Assembly (NCBI GenBank): GCA_028274925.1
Contig: JAQCNR010000077.1
Span: 1 to 18,992 of the forward strand
Length of the DNA: 18,992 nt
DNA from: Halovenus sp.
GTDB lineage: Archaea; Halobacteriota; Halobacteria; Halobacteriales; Haloarculaceae
Reading direction: 5' to 3'
Below, one piece after another: positions 13,835 to 18,992 of the stretch. Below the pieces are notes generated by a model. The model was given only the letters and a program-made list of their open reading frames with translations, searched no databases and was not told the DNA's origin. Position 1 is the first letter of the stretch. Every line of letters starts with the position of its first letter. Both the position numbers and the translations under genes were made by a program.

Positions 13835-14833
13835 TTATAATTCTTCGTTGCGAGCGGCGGCATTGAGCGACGCTTCTGCGATGTTACCGCCGTACTCTGC
13901 GGTGCGAGTGAGACTGTCGAGGACGAGCGCAATCAGGTGGCTTTCGGGAATCTCCTCGTCGTGGAGCGTGCGCTCAATGTCGGCGATGTCTTCGAGTAGC
14001 ACGTCCCGACTGTCCAGTGCTGCGTGGGCAGTCTCGGTCTCACCGTCAGCCAACAGCGTCGCTGCGGCCTGCGCAGCAATATCACGGGAGCTGTCGCCGG
14101 CGTTTTTGATTTGGCGAGCGAGGTCTGGTGGCAATGGCTGCTCGAAGCGTGAGACGAGGCCGGCCAGTTTGACTGCGTGGTCTGCGATTCGCTCGAACTG
14201 TCTGGCAGTCGTCTGATAGTCGTACAGTTCCAAGCGTCCAAGGTCGAGTTCCTCGGCGTTGACTGGATTCTCCAGTGCGCGCTGGAAGTGCCGTGACACC
14301 ATCGCGTAGAGTCTATCGACCTGGTCGTCGCGGTCCGAAACGCGACTCGCTGCGTGCTGGTCACCTTCGAGCAGTGCCGCGACAGCGTCCTCGTGCATCG
14401 CCAGCGCCAGTTGTTGCATCTGTTCCGTCGACTGACCGACCGAGACCGTACTGGAGTTGAGAAGATTCTTCAGCGTGATCTCTGTCTCTGTCGCGTTGAC
14501 AATCTCCAGTCCGATGAGCTTCCGCGTCGTTTCGGTGACGACGCGACGGGTCTGGTCGAAGCCTGTCGGGTCGGTGAGCGTGACGCTGTTGAATCCACTC
14601 GTGTAGAAGGCGAGAATCATCCGGCGGACCTCCGTCTCTGTCGCTCCATCGACAGCAACCGTCGCTTCCTTCGAGTCATCGTCCGCGTGTGCGGACTCGA
14701 TAACCAGCCGTGTCCCGTCTGGGAAGAGTCTGAGTGTATCGCCTGACTCCACGTCAGCCTCTGTTGCCCACTCCTTCGGGAGCGACACTGTCAGCGTCGA
14801 CCCGCCGGTCAACTGCACCTTCCGTTCTTTCAT
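13835..14833 (-). CDS. PhoU-family regulator with N-terminal AbrB/SpoVT domain
   Basis: A 332-residue phosphate-uptake-regulator-type protein. Residues 4-22 (RKVQLTGGSTLTVSLPKEW) form the AbrB/SpoVT-like DNA-binding hairpin. Two helical PhoU repeats follow, with QFERIADHAVKLAG and the late segment SLTRTAEYGGNIAEASLNAA matching the E/DxxxD-bearing PhoU helices well. It is thus a more typical PhoU than its paralogue at 10121-11140. I chose ATG 14833 because family members begin METRKVQ-like. An in-frame GTG at 14860 would add nine residues. There is no ribosome-binding site. GTATAC (14882-14887) predicts a start near 14858, hence a short leader or a leaderless GTG form. Confidence 0.85.
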   Translation of the reverse strand: MKERKVQLTGGSTLTVSLPKEWATEADVESGDTLRLFPDGTRLVIESAHADDDSKEATVAVDGATETEVRRMILAFYTSGFNSVTLTDPTGFDQTRRVVTETTRKLIGLEIVNATETEITLKNLLNSSTVSVGQSTEQMQQLALAMHEDAVAALLEGDQHAASRVSDRDDQVDRLYAMVSRHFQRALENPVNAEELDLGRLELYDYQTTARQFERIADHAVKLAGLVSRFEQPLPPDLARQIKNAGDSSRDIAAQAAATLLADGETETAHAALDSRDVLLEDIADIERTLHDEEIPESHLIALVLDSLTRTAEYGGNIAEASLNAAARNEEL

Positions 14834-14868
14834 CAGATACGCTGACTCGGACAGCCTCACTATTAGTG

Positions 14869-14922
14869 ATTAATATGATAGGTATACAGACCTCACGTCA
14901 GTATGTATTGCTATATATTGCT
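14869..14922 (-). promoter_or_regulatory. Promoter region of the PhoU-family gene
   Basis: On the minus strand, GTATAC (14887-14882) and ATATTAA (around 14877-14869) are TATA candidates. They place the start about 25 or 14 bases before the ATG at 14833. Upstream, TATTGCT is directly repeated at 14906-14912 and 14916-14922 in an AT-rich stretch, possibly an upstream binding site. The remaining bases to 15065 hold nothing I recognise. Confidence 0.4.
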
Positions 14923-15065
14923 CTGTTCGAGAACCGGGCAAATCGCTGGTTCAGACCCGAACAGCTCACACCTTCGGGGTGCGGCCACATCGCAGAGATT
15001 GCCTCCAACAGGTAATCCGCAACGGAGAGTTGACGGCGTTGACTGAGGACGCCGACCAGTCCTCA

Positions 15066-15815
15066 CTACTCGTCCAGCGCAACGTCGACACCGCGTTCTG
15101 AAAGGTCCGCAGCAAACGCTTTCGAGTCGGTTTCCAGCGCGTCGAAGGTATTGTAATGAATCGGGACGACGAGTTCGGGGTCGAGTGCCTCGGCCAACTC
15201 CGCGGCTTCGTGGCGGTCCATCGTGACCGTGCCGCCGATAGGTGGAAGGAAGACATCGACGTCGAGTTCGGCGTGGCCGTCGAGGACATCCGTATCACCG
15301 GGCCAGAATACTCGCGTGCCGTCGAGTCCGAGCAGGAAGCCACAGCCCCGGCCCTCAGGGTGAACTGGTGACCCATCGGCACGCGTGTGCGGCCCATCTG
15401 GTTCGTTGTACGCGGGGACGGTCCAGATTGGCGTGTCTGCGAGAATCTGCTCGTCTTCGGTGCCTGTCTCCTGAACTGCGTGGTCGAGGTCAACCAGTCG
15501 TGGTAAGTCACGACTGCTCTGGCGGGGGTTGATGCCATCGCAGGCCAGCACAGTTCCGTCACTGTCGAGCACCCGGTCGATACCGTCCGGGTCGTAGTGA
15601 TGGACGTGACTCAGACAGACCACGTCGCCGTCCTCGGGCCGGTAGTCTCTCCCCGGCGGGTGAGCGGCGCCATGCGTATCTGGTTCCCACCCGCCGGTCA
15701 GGACGCCGTAGCGGCCGGGGTCGAGATAGAGTGTCTGGTCCGGAGCCTCGAGGCGGACGGTCGCGTATCCAAGCCACTCGAACGTAATATCGTCGTGCTG
15801 GACAGTCATACCCAT
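15066..15815 (-). CDS. MBL-fold hydrolase, UPF0173/UlaG-like, with altered metal motif
   Basis: A 249-residue protein (247 if translation begins at the second ATG, 15809). The layout matches the UPF0173/UlaG branch: FEWLGYATVRLE at the N terminus, GDTDVLDG around 170, PIGGTVTMDRHEAAELAEAL, then VPIHYNTF near the end. The normal HxHxDH motif is instead SHVHHYDPDGI, so H68 and H70 (numbering from 15809) are kept but the Asp-His pair is shifted to Tyr-Asp. D172 and H218 are present. The metal site may be mononuclear or use D73/D75. Residues typical of UPF0173 at VPAYH and PIGGH are Asn and Thr. No substrate is known. It is divergent from the small gene at 15895. Confidence 0.82.
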   Translation of the reverse strand: MGMTVQHDDITFEWLGYATVRLEAPDQTLYLDPGRYGVLTGGWEPDTHGAAHPPGRDYRPEDGDVVCLSHVHHYDPDGIDRVLDSDGTVLACDGINPRQSSRDLPRLVDLDHAVQETGTEDEQILADTPIWTVPAYNEPDGPHTRADGSPVHPEGRGCGFLLGLDGTRVFWPGDTDVLDGHAELDVDVFLPPIGGTVTMDRHEAAELAEALDPELVVPIHYNTFDALETDSKAFAADLSERGVDVALDE

Positions 15816-15857
15816 CGCTTGGGCCGAGTGCCACCTACATCTTCGGACTGACGCGGA

Positions 15858-15870
15858 CGAAAGTCGTTTG
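15858..15870 (+). promoter_or_regulatory. BRE/TATA-like element of the 108-residue unknown gene
   Basis: CGAAA (15858-15862), a common haloarchaeal BRE, is followed by CGTTTG (15865-15870) centred 27 bases before the ATG at 15895. The TATA part is weak, but the spacing fits a leaderless mRNA. Confidence 0.4.
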
Positions 15871-15894
15871 TCCCCGACAGTCAAATCAATTGGT

Positions 15895-16221
15895 ATGGCT
15901 CTGGACGACCTGACTGACGATATCGAAGACGAGTACGCTGATCTGGGCGACACTGTCGAGGCGGAACTCGACAGAGAGACACGCAACGAACTGGCGATGC
16001 TCTCCGTCGCACTCGAACCAGAGGAGACGGACGAACTGCTCCGGCGGGCGGTGCACATGCTCTTTCAGACTGCAGTCGAAACCGGCAATCTCGACTTCCA
16101 CCTCCGCAGCCAGTACGACGTGACTTACGACGAGTATCTGTCAGGCATGACCTTCGAACAGATGACCGGCGGTCAGTTCCCACAGCAACAGCAAAACGAC
16201 GACCGACGGTATCAGTTCTAA
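15895..16221 (+). CDS. Uncharacterised acidic haloarchaeal protein (108 residues)
   Basis: I do not recognise this protein. It has an acidic start (MALDDLTDDIEDEYADLGD) and a predicted helical core with ELAMLSVALEPEETDELLRRAVHML at about 33-57. DFHLRSQYDVTYDEYLSGMTFEQM follows, and the tail is Gln/Asn-rich (QFPQQQQNDDRRYQF). There are no cysteines, membrane segments or known motifs. The helical core with a paired-helix pattern could be a small dimerisation or nucleic-acid-associated domain. An upstream in-frame TTG at 15868 is less likely than ATG 15895. Its TAA shares bases with the TAG of the convergent aminotransferase gene (CTAA, 16218-16221). Confidence 0.7.
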   Translation: MALDDLTDDIEDEYADLGDTVEAELDRETRNELAMLSVALEPEETDELLRRAVHMLFQTAVETGNLDFHLRSQYDVTYDEYLSGMTFEQMTGGQFPQQQQNDDRRYQF

Positions 16222-17552
16222 GCGGCCCGGACGCTCTCGGCGAACAGGTCCGCCCCCAAGTCGATTTCTCGCTCAGTCACGTCGAGTGGCGGCAACAGCC
16301 GCATCGTTCGCTCGCCACAGCCCAGGATGAGAAAGCCCCGCGAGAAGGCTTCGGCCTGGACGGCGTCCCGGAGCTCCTTGCTCTCGAACTCGACAGCCAA
16401 CATCAACCCCTTCCCGCGAACGTCCTCGACCCCTGAAAGATTCTCGTCACGGAGGCGTTCTTTCATCTGACGGCCACGGGCGGTCGCATGTGCCAGCAAG
16501 TCGTGGTTCTCGATGGCGTCGATAGTGAACACGGCCTGTGCCGAGGAGATGATATCGCCGGCCCCCCACGTCGAGGAGAGACGACTCGTCTCTTCGGGGA
16601 ACATCTCAGTTCGGCCAATCGTCGCGCCGACGCGAGCGGCCTTCGCGCTGGCGATCACGTCCGGTTCGAGGGCGTAGTGGTCCGACCCCCACCACTCGCC
16701 GGTGCGGCCCATTCCGGACTGTACCTCGTCGACCACCAGCGGAATATCGTACTCGTCGGTGACTGCCGCAATCTCCTCAGCGAACGAGGCCGAGGGGAAC
16801 CGGTAGCCACCCTCGCCCTGAATCGGTTCCATGATGAGTGCGGCAACCTCGTCGGGGTTGACGTAGCCGCCCTCGCCGACCATCTGGCGCAAACTCGACG
16901 TCTCGTCGAAAAAGAAGCCGCAGTCACAGCTCTCGGGGGTGCAGGACCGGTCCGTACAGTAGGGGATATCCTGAACGCTCGCGATTTCGGGGAACTTCCG
17001 GCGGTAGATTTCTTTCGAGCGATTGAGCGAGAGCGTTCCCAGCGTTCGGCCGTGAAAGGCCCCCTCGCAGGTAATCGCGTACTTGCCGTCGGTGTGGTCG
17101 TAGCTCACTTTCAGCGCGTTCTCGACTGCCTCCGCCCCGGAGTTCGAGAGGAAGACTGTCTCCATATCGTAGTGGTCGCTGATGTCGGCCAGTTTCGCCA
17201 TCAGGTCGGCCGGACCGGGGAGCCCTGCGTCATCGAGGACACTCGACGCGGGCAGGTAGAAGTCCTGTCCGGCGATTTTTAGCGGGTCGACGAGGTCGAA
17301 CTCCTCGAAGCGGTCGAGCACGTTCGGGTTGTTGTAGCCCAGTGGATTCGCGCCGACGTGGCTGGTGAAATCCATGAGAATATTGCCGTCGACGTCTGTA
17401 CAAAATGGCCCGACAGCGGGCGCTTCGTGGTCCCAGACAAATTCGTGAACGTACGTACTCGGTGCCGCGTGTTCGTGATGAAAATCGACGACGCGTCGGC
17501 CACGGTCACCGGGTAGTTCGGTGACATCGGGTTCGGCGAACTCTCGCTGCAT
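16218..17552 (-). CDS. Class III PLP-dependent aminotransferase
   Basis: A 444-residue fold-type I, class III aminotransferase (GABA/ornithine/lysine-6-aminotransferase group). The family landmarks are SNSGAEAVENALK (136-148), FHGRTLGTLS (166-175), EPIQGEGGY (242-250) and VVDEVQSGMGRTG (273-285), with PLP-phosphate-side D275 and Schiff-base lysine K304 in ASAKAARVGA. The SRLSSTWGAG segment resembles lysine 6-aminotransferase (SRLNSTWGGN). Between 199 and 211 there is an unusual cysteine motif, C-x4-C-x4-C-x-C, that ordinary members lack. Substrate is probably an omega-amino group (lysine, ornithine, GABA). The ATG has GGGGT immediately upstream, within a small inverted repeat (17553-17570). 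The gene lies 40 bases downstream of the MBL-like gene on the same strand. Confidence 0.9.
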   Translation of the reverse strand: MQREFAEPDVTELPGDRGRRVVDFHHEHAAPSTYVHEFVWDHEAPAVGPFCTDVDGNILMDFTSHVGANPLGYNNPNVLDRFEEFDLVDPLKIAGQDFYLPASSVLDDAGLPGPADLMAKLADISDHYDMETVFLSNSGAEAVENALKVSYDHTDGKYAITCEGAFHGRTLGTLSLNRSKEIYRRKFPEIASVQDIPYCTDRSCTPESCDCGFFFDETSSLRQMVGEGGYVNPDEVAALIMEPIQGEGGYRFPSASFAEEIAAVTDEYDIPLVVDEVQSGMGRTGEWWGSDHYALEPDVIASAKAARVGATIGRTEMFPEETSRLSSTWGAGDIISSAQAVFTIDAIENHDLLAHATARGRQMKERLRDENLSGVEDVRGKGLMLAVEFESKELRDAVQAEAFSRGFLILGCGERTMRLLPPLDVTEREIDLGADLFAESVRAA

Positions 17553-17570
17553 ACCCCGACTTGCAGGGGT
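17553..17570. repeat. Inverted repeat ACCCC/GGGGT at the aminotransferase start
   Basis: ACCCC (17553-17557) and GGGGT (17566-17570) flank an 8-base centre directly before the aminotransferase ATG. On the mRNA it would form a 5-bp hairpin hiding the GGGGT next to the start codon. This could modulate translation, or be chance. Confidence 0.3.
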
Positions 17571-17592
17571 GTCTGTAAGTAAGTTGGTCCCC

Positions 17593-18276
17593 TCAGCCGA
17601 GGACGAAGTCTTTGAACGTGTTGAAATAGAGCCGTGGTGTGCGTGCTCGTGCGCCAGTGAGCGCGTCGTCGAGAATTGTCGGTGCGCCCTCGCTCACGCC
17701 GACGCCGTGGCCGACGCGAATCCGTGTCGGGTCGAAGTCCTCCAACCGGTTCGGTGGGAACAGCCGCAGCATCGGGTGGACGCCGAGTTGGCGCTCGTCA
17801 GTTCGGAAATAGCCCGTGCTTCCGACGGACTCGGGAACGACCAGCACACCAGTGTCCTCGTTGTACAGCGCTCCTTCTTGCCAGAACGAGTTGTCGACGA
17901 GTTTGTGCAGTGAGAAGCCAGAGTCGCCAAGCGTGTTGCCGAAGCGTTCGACCGGTGCGTCGATATCCTCCGCGACGCTGCTCATGAACGACGGAATCCA
18001 GACCGACACGTCGTGTCGATTCGCCAGTTTCGCACAGTCGCGTTTGTGTCTGTCCAGAAGAATTACGACGCCGGCAACATCGCCGTACTCCGCCAGCAGG
18101 TCGTCCAGTCCGTCGACATCGATTGGGTCGACCAGCCAGACTCCGCCGTCGTCGCCGACGATTGCGTGACAGGCCCGCTGCATCGTCTCGTCAGGGTAGG
18201 GAATCCAGCCGACGCCGTCCTCCGATCGGTCTATTTCTCGCCACTCGCCGCCGTCGCCGGAACCTTTCATTGGCAT
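17593..18276 (-). CDS. Degenerate MBL-fold-like protein lacking the metal motif
   Basis: A 227-residue protein whose order of elements recalls MBL-fold hydrolases. An N-terminal strand ends in VWLVDPIDVDGLDDLLAEYG (46-65). VAGVVILLDRHKRDCAKLANRHDVSVWIPSFM (68-98) occupies the place of the HxHxDH strand, helix and following strand. TGVLVVPESVG (142-152) corresponds to the usual TLFSGD, and RIRVGHGVGV (185-194) to the VLPGHG motif. Only H77 and H190 of the metal ligands seem kept. The protein is therefore probably not a two-metal hydrolase. It could be a binding protein or a diverged enzyme. The start is ATG 18276, with CAGGT five bases away; ATG 18270 is an alternative. It may be co-transcribed with the aminotransferase 40 bases downstream. 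Confidence 0.65.
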   Translation of the reverse strand: MPMKGSGDGGEWREIDRSEDGVGWIPYPDETMQRACHAIVGDDGGVWLVDPIDVDGLDDLLAEYGDVAGVVILLDRHKRDCAKLANRHDVSVWIPSFMSSVAEDIDAPVERFGNTLGDSGFSLHKLVDNSFWQEGALYNEDTGVLVVPESVGSTGYFRTDERQLGVHPMLRLFPPNRLEDFDPTRIRVGHGVGVSEGAPTILDDALTGARARTPRLYFNTFKDFVLG

Positions 18277-18384
18277 ACTACCTGACAGTTGACACCGCGT
18301 GACAAAAAGACCACTCATCGCCAGTCGTTGGCAGTACAGACCACCGAAACCGAGCGTCGGTGAGTACTAACCGGGACGGCAAGC

Positions 18385-18789
18385 TTAGACGTCGATGCTC
18401 GTCGAGTCGTCGAGTCGCTCGAAGACGACTTCGAGGACGCCGTTGTTGTAGGTGGCGCTGGCGGAGTGTTCGTCGACGCGGCCGGGGAGGGAGACGCGCT
18501 CGCTGTATCGTCGCTCGCCGCTGCCGGCCTCCAGTTGGAGGGTGTCGCCGTCGCATTGGAGGTCAATTGCCGCTTTTTCCACACCCGGAATATCCGCGAC
18601 GACGTGGATTTCGTCGTCGTGTTCGTGGACATCGATGTGCACGTCGTGGCCGCTGTCCTCGCGGGTGCGACGCCGGCCAGAGTTGTGCTCGAACTGGAAG
18701 TTGGCGTTCGGCCCCATCATCTCGTTCATCATCCGTTCGATCTCCTCGAAGAACTCGTCGAAGGGGTCGTCCCGGTCGTCATCTCTCAT
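18385..18789 (-). CDS. Hsp20/alpha-crystallin family small heat-shock protein
   Basis: A 134-residue small heat-shock protein, an ATP-independent holdase that binds unfolding proteins as oligomers. The alpha-crystallin domain runs from about residue 47 to 125, with the diagnostic YNNGVLEVVFER (A-x4-G-V-L type) at 114-125. The C terminus SIDV supplies an I-x-V anchoring motif. The N-terminal arm (FDEFFEEIERMMNEMMG) is amphipathic and Met/Phe-rich, as usual for substrate binding. No ribosome-binding site is evident. A TATA-like CCTTTTG is centred about 27 bases upstream of the ATG, so the mRNA is predicted leaderless. It is divergent from the zinc-finger gene at 18883, with mirror-image promoter elements. 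Confidence 0.9.
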   Translation of the reverse strand: MRDDDRDDPFDEFFEEIERMMNEMMGPNANFQFEHNSGRRRTREDSGHDVHIDVHEHDDEIHVVADIPGVEKAAIDLQCDGDTLQLEAGSGERRYSERVSLPGRVDEHSASATYNNGVLEVVFERLDDSTSIDV

Positions 18790-18814
18790 GCAGATACCCT
18801 AGGCTCGGACTACT

Positions 18815-18858
18815 CAAAAGGCTTCGGCAGTGTTCGTCTGTGACACCGACGCCTTTTG
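18815..18858. promoter_or_regulatory. Mirror-image divergent promoters (Hsp20 / zinc-finger gene)
   Basis: CAAAAGGCTTCGG (18815-18827) and CCGACGCCTTTTG (18846-18858) are 13-base inverted arms with one mismatch. Read outward, each is a BRE-like CCGAMG followed by a TATA-like CCTTTTG. Each T-run is centred about 27 bases before the ATG of its own gene (18789 on minus, 18883 on plus). Both genes are therefore predicted to be leaderless with near-identical core promoters. Confidence 0.6.
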
Positions 18859-18882
18859 TACCGCTGTATCCAAACGGATCGT

Positions 18883-18992
18883 ATGACTGACCAGACTGAG
18901 CGCGTTGCTGTTGTCTGTCCGGCGTGTTCACAACACACCGAGACAGTCCACGAGGTACTTTCGCCCGGCGGCCAGGCGACACTCCGGTGCAC
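18883..18992 (+). CDS. HVO_0476-family zinc-finger protein, N-terminal part
   Basis: The first 36 codons of a gene cut by the window end. The protein begins MTDQTERVAVVCPACSQ, followed by ETVHEVLSPGGQATLRC. This is the opening of the HVO_0476-type haloarchaeal zinc-finger family: a CPxC knuckle (C12, C15) and then the next zinc-ligand cysteine (C36), expected to be followed by a second CxxC. Zinc binding and a nucleic-acid- or translation-related role are likely for the family, but the function of this member is not known to me. The ATG lies 27 bases from the TATA-like CCTTTTG, indicating a leaderless mRNA. Confidence 0.8.
   Translation, partial: MTDQTERVAVVCPACSQHTETVHEVLSPGGQATLRC

Noticed and set aside
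16488..17282. 264-codon plus-strand frame opposite the aminotransferase
   Set aside because: It is the antisense shadow typical of GC-rich genes. The minus strand encodes an unmistakable aminotransferase in the same place.
1..18992. Search for CRISPR arrays, tRNA/rRNA genes, insertion sequences, attachment sites and defence or toxin-antitoxin modules
   Set aside because: No regularly spaced repeats, cloverleaf-like sequences, transposase or integrase motifs, or recognisable defence genes were found by reading.

Overview
The window comes from a haloarchaeon (class Halobacteria), probably from a chromosome. The evidence is the moderately high G+C content, the strongly acidic proteins, and GAC/GAG/CTC-dominated codon use. 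Many promoters place a TATA-like element about 27 bases before the start codon, the leaderless arrangement common in this group. Several families are typical of haloarchaea: PhoU-like regulators with an AbrB domain, a DUF7344-type small winged helix, an HVO_0476-type zinc-finger protein, and archaeal ADP-forming SucCD. I cannot name the genus. There are no rRNA or tRNA genes, CRISPR arrays, transposases or integrases. The region reads as ordinary, gene-dense core or near-core chromosome.

Layout. (1) 1-4353 is an acyl-CoA/organic-acid catabolic neighbourhood. It holds an MBL-fold hydrolase (-), then a tight operon (+) of acyl-CoA dehydrogenase, an aspartate-nucleophile alpha/beta hydrolase and an Lrp-like winged-helix regulator. 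A PaaI-like hotdog thioesterase (-) abuts it tail to tail. (2) 4354-5668 holds a divergent HisG-like protein (+) and a 56-residue coiled-coil protein (-). (3) 5669-8580 holds an AT-rich, repeat-rich regulatory region, a sodium:solute symporter (+) and a GufA-like ZIP metal transporter (-). (4) 8668-9774 is an arginase/agmatinase-family ureohydrolase (-). (5) 10121-14833 holds sucCD (-) flanked by two PhoU/AbrB-type regulators, plus a DUF7344-type regulator with a palindrome over its promoter. (6) 15066-18276 holds a UPF0173/UlaG-like MBL protein with an altered metal motif, a 108-residue unknown protein, a class III aminotransferase with an inserted four-cysteine motif, and a protein that looks like a degenerate MBL fold. 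(7) 18385 to the end holds an Hsp20 protein and, divergently, the start of a zinc-finger protein. These two share a strikingly symmetric promoter region.

How the genes may work together. The first block plausibly activates, oxidises and releases acyl-CoA-type substrates under the local Lrp-like regulator; two flanking intergenic regions share an operator-like motif. SucCD carries TCA-cycle substrate-level phosphorylation. The symporter, ZIP transporter and metal-dependent ureohydrolase could form a uptake/metal/hydrolysis set for a guanidino compound, but only adjacency supports this. Five of the seven convergent gene pairs are separated by one base or less, or share stop-codon bases, so their transcripts must overlap.

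I did not find a clear-cut new defence or mobile system. The most unusual items are the HisG-like paralogue, the degenerate MBL protein, the cysteine motif in the aminotransferase, and several symmetric promoter elements.
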